NCBI GenBank assembly: GCA_051002015.1
Contig: JBPCMS010000066.1
Location: forward strand, 1-8,918
Direction of reading: 5' to 3'
Length of the DNA: 8,918 nucleotides
From: JACDBE01 sp051002015
GTDB taxonomy: Bacteria; Actinomycetota; Acidimicrobiia; Spongiisociales; UBA5794
Shown: positions 1 to 6,232 of the stretch, in pieces
How positions within the stretch are numbered: the stretch's first letter is position 1
How the letters are laid out: each line of letters opens with the position of its first letter
Position numbers and translations under genes: made by a program
Notes under the pieces: model-generated
Database searches by the model: none
What the model was told of the DNA's origin: nothing
What the model saw: the letters and a program-made list of their open reading frames with translations, nothing else

Positions 1-197
1 GTGGCAACATCGAGCACATGATCGCCTACGGGCCGCTCCTTGCCGATGACGGTCGGGAGTGGGTTGGTGACGCGATGCTCATCGAGCGACGCGACCGCGC
101 AGCGGTCGAGGCGATGGTCGCATCGGCGCCTCTTGCCCGTGCCGGCCTCTACGACAACGTCGAGATCCACGACTGGGAGTTCGGCGGGCGCCGATAG
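1..197 (+). CDS. YciI-type (YCII domain) protein, C-terminal part, cut by window edge
   Basis: The reading frame is open from the window edge (first whole codon at 3) to a TAG at 195-197 and gives the last 64 residues. The readable part runs from GNIEHMIAYGPLLADDGREW to VEIHDWEFGGRR. The 'GPLLADDG' turn, a following beta strand (DAMLIERRD), a helix (AAVEAMVASAPLARAGLYD) and a last strand (VEIHDWEF) match the ferredoxin-like YCII fold. YCII proteins are small dimeric proteins of mostly unknown function, and some relatives act on chlorinated or muconolactone-type substrates. No function can be assigned here. The N-terminal third, including the usual start and the family's conserved histidine, lies outside the window, so it cannot be said whether the gene is intact. 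The stop codon directly touches the UvrA-type remnant that follows. Confidence 0.6.
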   Translation, partial: GNIEHMIAYGPLLADDGREWVGDAMLIERRDRAAVEAMVASAPLARAGLYDNVEIHDWEFGGRR

Positions 198-436
<239 letters not shown>

Positions 437-579
437 CCGAGGCCCTCGCGGACACCGTGAGACGAGTTAGAAACATGCCCATGACCTGCGCAACCTCCCA
501 CACGGGTGCCTGAGACCGCCACGCCCTTATGCTTGATGCAGCAAAGACTTGGACTCCTTGCTGAACCGCTCGTGAGTCA
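437..579. other. Non-coding spacer between two gene remnants
   Basis: This stretch lies between the UvrA-type tail and the last recognisable codons of the TniB-like remnant. I see no supportable gene, no strong hairpin followed by a T run, and no clear transposon end. A short open frame on the plus strand crosses it (stop near 511-513), but its translation is arginine-rich and resembles no known family. Confidence 0.4.
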
Positions 580-908
580 GGTTGGCCCCCGGTGGGCGTG
601 ATGCGTTCGGTCTCGTCGTCGATGGCCAGGACTGGCGGGGCGGACGATCTGGGAGAGACTGCCGATCATGCCGCCGGTGCGCTGATAGAGGTAGTCGGCC
701 AGCTCGACCAGCGTGCCGGGCCGGTGCTCGTGCAGCCGCAGCGCCCGCTCCAGGGTGGCGATCAGCGACCGCCGGGCGGTGCGCTGCTCGGCGGTGCCGT
801 AGTCGAACGGGGTCGAGTTGATCAGCGTGAAGCACCGGCGATCTGGCGGCCGCGGGGACCGGCGAACAGGCCCCGTTCCTCGACCTCGATCCCGGCGTAG
901 GTCGGCAT
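580..908 (-). pseudogene. TniB/TnsC-like transposition ATPase, frameshifted C-terminal remnant
   Basis: Read on the minus strand, three frames together give a continuous similarity to the C-terminal half of TniB-like AAA+ ATPases, which work with DDE transposases in Tn5053/Tn7-type transposition. The first segment (from about 908) reads MPTYAGIEVEERGLFAGPRG then RQIAG. A missing base near 833 then moves the frame to FTLINSTPFDYGT. That frame runs on to LVELADYLYQRTGGMIGSLS and then QIVRP. A further shift near 632-640 leads to VLAIDDETERITPT. The 'YAGI', 'GPRGRQIAG' and 'QRTGGMIGSL' blocks are typical of the family. The Walker A and B half of the protein is absent: similarity ends near 908, where the MocR remnant begins on the other strand. 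No partner transposase or TniQ is visible in the window. The product cannot be functional as read. Confidence 0.65.
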
Positions 909-1034
909 CGACAAACTCGCCGACTACTTCCACTGCCCTGCCCAACCCGGCCTCGTGATCGGCTACGGCGCGATCCAGCTGACCAGGATCGACGACTGCC
1001 TCGGCTCCTCGCCGGCAGCCTCGCCGGGCGATGA
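901..1034 (+). pseudogene. MocR-type GntR regulator/aminotransferase, C-terminal tail
   Basis: From 901 the plus strand reads VGIDKLADYFHCPAQPGLVI then GYGAIQLTRIDD, which matches the last part of the class-I aminotransferase-like domain of MocR regulators (usual pattern: 'PGLVLGYGAL..I..GL..L'). MocR proteins are GntR-family transcription factors fused to a PLP-binding aminotransferase fold. Adding one base near 988-990 brings RLLAGSLAGR and a TGA (1032-1034) into frame, which is a normal ending for this family. The whole DNA-binding domain and almost all of the aminotransferase domain are missing, and a TAG in the same frame sits directly upstream (898-900). It faces the flavoprotein pseudogene with only 7 bases between the two stops. 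I call it a truncated, frameshifted remnant. The short length makes the family call moderate. Confidence 0.5.
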
Positions 1035-1041
1035 TGGAACG

Positions 1042-1561
1042 TCAGCGCTCGAAGCGCCAGCGCGTCGTGCCGTGCGGCTCGGCGCCAGCGACGCCGAAGA
1101 CGGTGTGGACGGTGACGGCGTACAGGTACCAGGGTGGGGGCCGGCGCTCGGGGCGTTGTACGGAGCGGTGAACGCATCCCCTTGTACCTCGGCCGGCCAG
1201 CCGGCGGTTTCGCGGTAGTGGCGGCCACCCGCTCCAGCGTCGCCGGGTCGGCGACCCTGGTCGCCTCGCCCTCCATGACGATGTCGATCCCGGAAGGGCT
1301 GGCCGAGAGGGTGCAGGCTGGGTTCGTCGCCAGGTTGCGCGACTTGCGGGTCCCCGGCCCGCTGACGACGTAGAGGTCGCCGTCGAGCCACACGGCGCCG
1401 GTGCCCGCCGCGTGCGGGCGGCCGTCGGGTCCGGTCGTGCCGAGGAAGAACGTGCCGCCCGCTGGGCCGGCCGCCAGGGCCTCGTGGGCCCGGTTCCAGT
1501 CCAGCGCGGGATTCCCGTAGCGGTCCAGGTTGGTCACTTCGGTGGGCGTTCGGTCGGCCAT
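1042..1561 (-). pseudogene. Pyridoxamine-5'-phosphate oxidase-like flavin/F420 protein, two frameshifts
   Basis: The gene starts with ATG at 1561, preceded on its strand by GGGGTGG four bases away. It reads MADRTPTEVTNLDRYGNPAL, then a split-barrel core with GTFFLGTTGPDGRPHAAG, DLYVVSGPGTRKSRNLATNP and DIVMEGEATRVADPATLERV. This is the PNPOx-like split beta-barrel family, whose members bind FMN, F420 or heme; 'GPGTRKSRNLATNP' is the usual cofactor-phosphate segment. After about 113 codons the frame breaks near 1219-1221. The next frame continues correctly with HYRETAGWPAEVQGDAFTAP. A second break in a run of five Gs (1136-1140) then leads to PPPWYLYAVTVHTVFGVAG, and the family ending TTRWRFER is followed by TGA (1042-1044). 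Restoring one base at each break gives a full-length protein of about 170 residues. It is therefore either a very young pseudogene or an intact gene with two sequence errors. It is divergent from the membrane protein gene at 1631. Confidence 0.8.
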
Positions 1562-1618
1562 GCGGCCACCCCAGATCAAGGCCAGACCCCGGTGCCCCAG
1601 GTAGCCGTTCCAGCTCGG

Positions 1619-1624
1619 TAGCCT
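1619..1624 (+). promoter_or_regulatory. Candidate -10 box for a leaderless GTG-start transcript
   Basis: TAGCCT fits the actinobacterial TANNNT -10 pattern and ends six bases before the GTG at 1631, so transcription would begin at or beside the start codon. The GGAG at 1626-1629 is only one base from the GTG, too close to serve as a normal ribosome-binding site, which favours a leaderless message. I see no convincing -35 box. Confidence 0.35.
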
Positions 1625-1630
1625 TGGAGC

Positions 1631-3910
1631 GTGTCGACGAGCACGCTGATCCGCCCACAGGACGCACCAACCCCGCCGATCACCATCCCACCTGCAACCG
1701 AGCGCCCGGACAAGGTCCTCGTGGTGTGGCTGGCGGCGGCGGCTTCCCTGGTGATCCTCTTCGCCATGTCGGGCGTGGTGCAGTCGGTGACCGCCACGGA
1801 CGGCTTTCCCTTCTTCAACGTCAGCTTCTCCAGCCCGTCGCTGCTCATCGCCAACACCCCGGCGGGTGGCGACATGGGGGCCCATGTGCTGCTGCCCCAG
1901 TACCTGAAGGACGCCCTGCTGCCCGACGGTCGCTTCTTCGGGTGGAGCATGGACTGGTACGCCGGTTTCCCCGCCCTCTACTTCTACTTTCCGATCCCGG
2001 CCATGGTGACCGTGCTGCTCGACGTGCTGCTCCCCTACGGGGTCGCCTTCAAGCTGGTGACCATGGCGGGGCTGGTGGCGCTGCCCCCATCCGCATACTT
2101 CCTGCTCCGCAGCCTCGGGTTCGCCCGGGTGGTGGCCGGTGTCGCCGCCGCCTTCGCCTCGATGTACGTCTTCATGGAGAGCTTCTCGATCTACGGCGCC
2201 AACATCAAGTCGACCCTGGCGGGAGAGTTCTCGTTCAGCTGGTCGTTCGCCCTGTCGCTGGTCTACATCGGGCTGCTGGTACGCGACGTGAGGGCGGGGC
2301 GCGGGTTCTCCGCCCGCACCGGGGTGGTGCTCGCCCTCACCGCCCTCACCCACATCGTCACCACGCTGGTGGTGGTGCTGATCACCCTGCCGCTGGTGTT
2401 GCGCCGCCGGGGGACCACGGCCCTGGTGAGGTCGTGGGTCATCGGGTTCGCCCTGGCCGCCATCTGGGCACTGCCCCTGCTGGTGCGGGTGCTGCAGGGG
2501 ATGACCAGCGACATGGGGTGGAGCCCGGTGACCGGGCTGATCGGCGAGACCACCAGCCCGGGGACCATTGCCACCCCGCTGCCCGGTGAGTTCATCCCCA
2601 TCCTGGCGCTGGCCGTCATCGGCGTGATGTGGACGCTGCTGCGCGGCGACGACGTCCTGGTGCTGATCTCGATGGCGGTGGTGCCGCTGGTCGGGTACGT
2701 GGCGCTCGGCCAGCTGATCGACATCACCAAGGTGTACAACGGGCGGCTGCTTCCGTACTGGTTCATGGCCGGCTACCTGTTCGCCGGGGTCGCCCTCGGG
2801 CTCGCCGTCCGCTCGGTCGCCCGCTTCCTACCTGACCGACGGAGGAACCTGGTGGGCGGCGTGGTGGTGGCCCTGGTCCTGATCGGCAACGTCACCCTGG
2901 CCGGGATCCACGACGTCCCCGGGTGGGTGCGGTGGAACTATCTGGGGTACGAGGGAAAGGAGGCATGGCCGGAGTACGAGGCCATCCTGCAGACGCTCGA
3001 TGAGCTTCCCCCGGGCCGCGTGATGTGGGAGCCCCACAGCGAGGAGATGGGCAAGTACGGCTCACCGATGGCGTTCATGCTGTTCCCGTACTGGACCGGG
3101 GACCACCCCTCGATGGAGGGTCTCTTCTTCGAGTCCTCGTTGACCACGCCGTTCCACTTCCTCAACGCATCGGCGGTGGCCGAACAGCCGTCGAACCCGG
3201 TGCGCGGGCTCGACTATCCGGGGCGTGACCTGGAGCGGGCGGTCGCCCATCTCGACTTGTACGGGGTCGACTACCTGATGGCGTGGTCGGATGGCACCAA
3301 GGTGGCGGCACGGGAGATCGGTCTCCCCGAGGTCGGCGCCTCGGGGCCGGTGACCATCTTCCGTCTTCCGGAGACCTCCCCGATCGAGGTCGCCACCAGC
3401 CTGCCGGCAGTGTACGTCGGTGACCTCGACTTCGCCGACGCCTCGCTGGAGTGGTACGACAACTGGCGGGGCATGGACCAATGGCTGGTCGAGGACGGGC
3501 CGGACACCTGGCCACGCACCACCAGGACCACCGATCTGGTCGGGGTGGGGGCAGCGATCGCCGGCGGCGGTGGCGTCTCCGACATCGTTGTCGAGAACGA
3601 GCGGTTGTCGTTCACCACCACCGCAGTCGGCGAACCGCACCTGATCAAGGTCTCGTACTTCCCGGCGTGGCGGGCGATCGGGGCGGACGGCCCCTACCGA
3701 GCCGCCCCGTCGCTGATGGTGGTGGTCCCCACCGAGGAGCACGTGGTGCTGGAGTTCAGCAACGGGGTACCCGAGAACATCGGGTTGGTGCTGACGCTGG
3801 CGGCGATGGCCGGGGTGATCGCCCTCACCATCCGCCGCCGGTGGCCGACGACCACCGGGGACGTCATCGACGCCGAGATGCCCGACGCCGAGGTGCCCGT
3901 CCGGCCATGA
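1631..3910 (+). CDS. Polytopic membrane protein, probable GT-C-type glycosyltransferase
   Basis: This 759-residue protein starts at GTG 1631; no in-frame ATG occurs before residue 46, which already lies inside the first membrane helix. A short basic cytoplasmic head (1-28) is followed by about eleven hydrophobic segments (around 29-50, 117-135, 138-158, 165-182, 200-218, 230-255, 266-285, 320-338, 342-358, 373-397 and 406-424). Next come a large soluble region (about 425-715) and a last helix (716-735) with an acidic tail. The first external loop contains GGDMGAH (79-85) followed by DWYAGFPALYFYFPIP (108-123). An acidic residue in the first external loop is a hallmark of GT-C enzymes, which move sugars from polyprenyl-phosphate donors outside the membrane. 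The soluble region ends with LIKVSYFPAWRA (671-682), a segment seen in YfhO-like and '6-pyruvoyl-tetrahydropterin synthase-related' membrane proteins. I infer a GT-C enzyme acting on an envelope polymer or lipid; donor and acceptor are unknown. The stop overlaps the next start (ATGA), so it is translationally coupled to the GtrA gene. Confidence 0.75.
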   Translation: MSTSTLIRPQDAPTPPITIPPATERPDKVLVVWLAAAASLVILFAMSGVVQSVTATDGFPFFNVSFSSPSLLIANTPAGGDMGAHVLLPQYLKDALLPDGRFFGWSMDWYAGFPALYFYFPIPAMVTVLLDVLLPYGVAFKLVTMAGLVALPPSAYFLLRSLGFARVVAGVAAAFASMYVFMESFSIYGANIKSTLAGEFSFSWSFALSLVYIGLLVRDVRAGRGFSARTGVVLALTALTHIVTTLVVVLITLPLVLRRRGTTALVRSWVIGFALAAIWALPLLVRVLQGMTSDMGWSPVTGLIGETTSPGTIATPLPGEFIPILALAVIGVMWTLLRGDDVLVLISMAVVPLVGYVALGQLIDITKVYNGRLLPYWFMAGYLFAGVALGLAVRSVARFLPDRRRNLVGGVVVALVLIGNVTLAGIHDVPGWVRWNYLGYEGKEAWPEYEAILQTLDELPPGRVMWEPHSEEMGKYGSPMAFMLFPYWTGDHPSMEGLFFESSLTTPFHFLNASAVAEQPSNPVRGLDYPGRDLERAVAHLDLYGVDYLMAWSDGTKVAAREIGLPEVGASGPVTIFRLPETSPIEVATSLPAVYVGDLDFADASLEWYDNWRGMDQWLVEDGPDTWPRTTRTTDLVGVGAAIAGGGGVSDIVVENERLSFTTTAVGEPHLIKVSYFPAWRAIGADGPYRAAPSLMVVVPTEEHVVLEFSNGVPENIGLVLTLAAMAGVIALTIRRRWPTTTGDVIDAEMPDAEVPVRP

Positions 3911-4380
3911 GGAACTACCTGCGCAGCCTGGCCACCCGCGACGCCGGGGCCCAGATGGTCCGACTCGGGCTGATCGGGGTCCTCAACACCATCGCCTACT
4001 TCGTGCTGTTCAACATATGTCGGTTCGCCGGGATCTCGCTGTTCTGGTCGATCACCATCGGCTTCGGGCTGGCCACCCTGGGATCGTACGTGCTCAACCG
4101 GCGCTGGACCTTCGAGCTGAGCGGAGTCTCGGGCGGGCTCGGGGAGACCGCCCGGTTCTTTGGGATCAACGTAATCGCCTGGGGCACCACCGTCGTCATG
4201 GTCCTCCTCGCCGACAGGTGGTGGGGGCCGCTGGGCACGATCGGCGAGAACGCGGCATCGCTGGTCGCCGCGGTCATCATCCTCGTCCCCAAGTTCGCCT
4301 CGTACCGAGACCTCGTCTTCCACAAGGCGCTGCGTGGGCAGTCCCAGACCGGTGTCTCCGCCCGGGTCGAACCGGAGTGA
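3907..4380 (+). CDS. GtrA family membrane protein
   Basis: This 157-residue protein starts at ATG 3907, whose ATGA overlaps the stop of the membrane glycosyltransferase gene; GAGGTG at 3890-3895 is a distant but possible ribosome-binding site. It has four predicted membrane helices (about 17-36, 44-62, 82-102 and 114-128). It carries the family's typical blocks: LIGVLNTIAYFVLFN in helix 1, SYVLNRRWTF (60-69) after helix 2, ARFFGINV at helix 3, and PKFASYRDLVFH after helix 4. GtrA/DPMS-type proteins are small membrane partners of polyprenyl-phosphate glycosyltransferases. They are thought to flip the lipid-linked sugar or to anchor the synthase. Earlier in-frame starts would lie inside the preceding gene and change the clean four-helix layout, so ATG 3907 is preferred. 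Its coupling to the GT-C-like gene and the family-2 glycosyltransferase 1 kb downstream supports a role in lipid-linked sugar supply to the outside of the membrane. Confidence 0.88.
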   Translation: MRNYLRSLATRDAGAQMVRLGLIGVLNTIAYFVLFNICRFAGISLFWSITIGFGLATLGSYVLNRRWTFELSGVSGGLGETARFFGINVIAWGTTVVMVLLADRWWGPLGTIGENAASLVAAVIILVPKFASYRDLVFHKALRGQSQTGVSARVEPE

Positions 4381-4553
4381 CCAGGGTGCCACGAGCGCCG
4401 GGACAGCGTTGGCTCCGCTGGGAACGGCCCGCACGGGTTGCGTGCCACTCGTCGCCGCCTCCACAATTCAGGCTCCGACCGGCCCCGCTGTCGGGAGGGC
4501 AGGCGCCGCGGGTCGCCTCGGCGGCAGAATCCGATCTGTTGCAAGATGAGAGC
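4381..4553 (+). promoter_or_regulatory. Intergenic spacer with a possible leaderless promoter (CAAGAT, 4542-4547)
   Basis: This 173-base gap separates the GtrA gene from the methyltransferase gene. CAAGAT at 4542-4547 partly fits a -10 box (A at position 2, T at 6) and ends six bases before ATG 4554, the same spacing as the candidate in front of GTG 1631. There is no good Shine-Dalgarno sequence. A five-base-pair hairpin (4501-4505 with 4514-4518) has no T run, so I do not call a terminator. Confidence 0.25.
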
Positions 4554-5246
4554 ATGAGCATGGACCCGGACACCTGCTGTTTCGACGAATGGGCGCGACG
4601 CAACGCCCGTCGCTCCAGCAGGGGATTCGACCGACGACTCGGCGGAGCGGGCAGCCCGGTGCGACAGCCGCGGCCAGGCGGCGTGCCTCGCGCCTTGCTG
4701 TCCGAGCTCGAGACGGTCGGGCTGCGCGGACGGGCCCTGCTCGACGTCGGATGCGGAGTCGGCAATCTCGGTCTGGACGCACTGAGGCGGGGTGCGGCGC
4801 AGGTGAGCGGCATCGACCTGAGTGAGGTGGCCATCGATGCCGCCCGAGCCAGGGCCCGGGAACTGGGGGTCACGCCACGGTCGGCTTGGCATGTCGGCAA
4901 TGGCGCTGAAGACGCTCTCGAGCCCTGTGACGTCGTTGTCCTGAACCAGATGATCTGCTGCTATCCGGACGCTGAGCAGTTGGTCACCAACACCCTGGCG
5001 GCCGCGACGCGGCTGTATGCGTTCACGGTGCCCGAGTCGACGGGTCTCCGTGGCGCGCTGAACCGAGTGATCCTGGCGGTCGAAAACGGCATTCACCGTC
5101 TCCTCGGACACGAGTTCCGCCCCTTCGTGCACGATGTTCGTCGGATCGACCGGCAGCTATGTGCTGCCGGTCTCTCGCGGGTGCGGCATCGGACGGTCCA
5201 TGTCGTGTGGCACCTGGCAATCTATGAGCGCGCCCTGGCTGCCTGA
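4554..5246 (+). CDS. Class I SAM-dependent methyltransferase, BchM/UbiE-like, substrate unknown
   Basis: This 230-residue protein starts at ATG 4554 (MSMDPDTCCFDEWARRNARR); ATG 4560 is an in-frame alternative two codons later. The Rossmann-fold SAM site is clear: motif I ALLDVGCGVG at 61-70, and GIDLSEVAIDAA from 86, with Asp88 expected to bind the ribose of SAM. CDVVVLNQMICCYPD (125-139) follows as motif IV. The N-terminal 'CCFDEW' and the 'VxCCYPD' segment recall a group of actinobacterial and proteobacterial methyltransferases related to Mg-protoporphyrin methyltransferase BchM, whose substrates are mostly unknown. The C-terminal half (FRPFVHDVRRIDRQL and the final WHLAIYER) matches the same group. 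There is no membrane segment, so it should be cytoplasmic. Codon choice looks somewhat less biased toward G/C third positions than in its neighbours (more tgt, tat and gtt), which might mean separate acquisition. Nothing in the sequence identifies the substrate; porphyrin, quinone, lipid and sugar are all open. Confidence 0.82.
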   Translation: MSMDPDTCCFDEWARRNARRSSRGFDRRLGGAGSPVRQPRPGGVPRALLSELETVGLRGRALLDVGCGVGNLGLDALRRGAAQVSGIDLSEVAIDAARARARELGVTPRSAWHVGNGAEDALEPCDVVVLNQMICCYPDAEQLVTNTLAAATRLYAFTVPESTGLRGALNRVILAVENGIHRLLGHEFRPFVHDVRRIDRQLCAAGLSRVRHRTVHVVWHLAIYERALAA

Positions 5247-5426
5247 CCGGCTCCGCGGTCGGTTGTCGGTGGTCTGATCCCCCTTTCGACTGTATGGACG
5301 GTGCGACGGTGGCGGTGCTGGTCGCTCCGGACTGGGCCCGGCGCTCGGCGCCCTGCTCGGAAGGTTGTCCGTGTGTGCGCGGTCTCCCTTGCGACCCCCT
5401 CGGCGAGCGGGTCGCCGCCCTCGGTC
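5247..5426. other. Spacer between convergent genes
   Basis: This 180-base gap lies between the stops of the methyltransferase (+) and the glycosyltransferase (-). It holds two small GC hairpins: GACCG/CGGTC at 5245-5260 and GGCGC/GCGCC around 5342-5354. Neither is followed by a T run. Termination must happen here for convergent genes, but no classical intrinsic terminator is visible. No supportable gene is seen. Confidence 0.4.
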
Positions 5427-6143
5427 TCAGCGGAGGCTGCGGCGGATCCTCCACAGCCCCCGCACCGTCCTGGGGATGCGTCTGATCAGGTTGGAGCGGC
5501 TCTGCCGCTGCTCCTCGACCGTTACCGGGACCTCGACGATGCGGAAACCGGCCCGCTCCGCCCTGATCACCAGCTCGGTGTCGAACAGGTCCTTGGTGGA
5601 TACGACGGCGCTGGCGACCCCGTCGACCACGGTGCGGCGGATCGCCTTCATCCCGTGCGTGTCGGACACCCGGGAACCGAGGATGGTCCTGAGCAGCAGG
5701 TTGAACCCCCAGGTGGCCAGCTTGCGGAAGCGCGATCGTCTGTCGTCCGATCCCGGTGCCCGCTTCGATGCCAGCACCACGTCGGCATTGTCCCTGGCCA
5801 CGGCCCCGGCGAGGAACTCGCCCGAGAAGTAGTCGATGTCGAAGTTCACCACCCAGTCGCCGGTGGTGCCGAGAAACCCGGCCCGCATCGCCGCCCCGTA
5901 GTCGGGGGTGTCGAGATGGAGCAGCGACAGCCCTGGCGTGTGCTCCGCCATCCGGGTGATCCTGGCGGCGGTGTCGTCGGTCGAGCCGTTCTCCACCACA
6001 AGCACCTCGACGGCGACGGTGTCGACGACGGCGAGCTGGTCGAAGAGCCGGGTCAGCGCCCCCTCGACATAGGAGGCCTCGTTGTGGACCGGGATCACCA
6101 CGGAGACCGTGGTGGGGGCGTGCGGCGGCATCGGGGACGGCAT
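5427..6143 (-). CDS. Family 2 glycosyltransferase, polyprenyl-phosphate mannose/glucose synthase type
   Basis: This 238-residue soluble protein starts at ATG 6143; a second ATG four codons later (6131) also precedes the domain. The GT-A core starts at TTVSVVIPVHNEASYVEGAL. It contains VVENGSTDDT (49-58) for the nucleotide and NFDIDYFSGEF (100-110), in which FDID gives the metal-binding Asp pair. SKRAPGSDDRRSRFRKL and SDTHGMKAIRR (160-170) occupy the place of the 'D..SGFR' loop in DPM1/GtrB-type enzymes. The end (VEVPVTVEEQRQSRSNLIRR) resembles the acceptor side of these synthases. The family transfers a hexose from GDP- or UDP-sugar to polyprenyl phosphate at the inner membrane face. There are no C-terminal membrane helices, so a separate partner such as the GtrA protein at 3907 would be expected. 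It is divergent from the phosphohexomutase gene with 89 bases between the starts. The sugar is inferred as mannose only from that neighbourhood; glucose or another hexose is possible. Confidence 0.85.
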   Translation of the reverse strand: MPSPMPPHAPTTVSVVIPVHNEASYVEGALTRLFDQLAVVDTVAVEVLVVENGSTDDTAARITRMAEHTPGLSLLHLDTPDYGAAMRAGFLGTTGDWVVNFDIDYFSGEFLAGAVARDNADVVLASKRAPGSDDRRSRFRKLATWGFNLLLRTILGSRVSDTHGMKAIRRTVVDGVASAVVSTKDLFDTELVIRAERAGFRIVEVPVTVEEQRQSRSNLIRRIPRTVRGLWRIRRSLR

Positions 6144-6154
6144 CGGAGTCGAGC

Positions 6155-6160
6155 AGTGTA
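6155..6160 (-). promoter_or_regulatory. -10 box TACACT for the family 2 glycosyltransferase gene
   Basis: Read on the minus strand this is TACACT, a good TANNNT -10 box, ending 11 bases before ATG 6143. The region between has no Shine-Dalgarno sequence, so the message would have a very short leader or none. A possible -35 (TTGCGG, 6180-6175) is only 14 bases away, which is short. Confidence 0.5.
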
Positions 6161-6218
6161 GAGAGGGGAGGGGACCGCAACGGAGAGCCCCGACCCCGGT
6201 CGGCCACCGGCCCGCCCC

Positions 6219-6224
6219 TACACT
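6219..6224 (+). promoter_or_regulatory. -10 box TACACT for the phosphohexomutase operon
   Basis: TACACT ends eight bases before ATG 6233, so transcription probably starts at or within two bases of the start codon. No ribosome-binding site lies between, which fits a leaderless message as is common in actinobacteria. No clear -35 box is present. Confidence 0.55.
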
Positions 6225-6232
6225 GACCGGCG

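Larger units (their letters stand above)
6154..6225. repeat. Inverted pair of CTACACTG sequences in a divergent promoter region
   Basis: CAGTGTAG at 6154-6161 and CTACACTG at 6218-6225 are exact inverted copies, 56 bases apart. Each contains the TACACT -10 box that points at the gene on its own side. The arrangement fits two outward promoters of the same type more simply than an operator. Confidence 0.55.

Noticed and set aside
437..579. Possible transposon terminal repeat near the TniB-like remnant
   Set aside because: No inverted partner or target duplication could be found within the window.
527..2353. A 608-codon open frame on the minus strand
   Set aside because: It fuses unrelated material: antisense of the GT-C-like gene, the in-frame first part of the flavoprotein, and out-of-frame downstream sequence. 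Only the flavoprotein portion resembles a protein family. The rest is a by-product of high GC.
1624..2589. A 321-codon plus-strand frame starting just before GTG 1631
   Set aside because: It is a one-frame-shifted shadow of the GT-C-like gene, rich in Arg, Gly and His, without membrane helices.
3996..5132. Long minus-strand open frame opposite GtrA and the methyltransferase
   Set aside because: The plus strand encodes clear family motifs over the same bases; the minus translation is arginine- and proline-rich with no recognisable motif.
5245..5260. Hairpin GACCG/CGGTC after the methyltransferase stop as a terminator
   Set aside because: The stem is only five base pairs, with a six-base loop and no T run; such hairpins are frequent by chance at this GC content.
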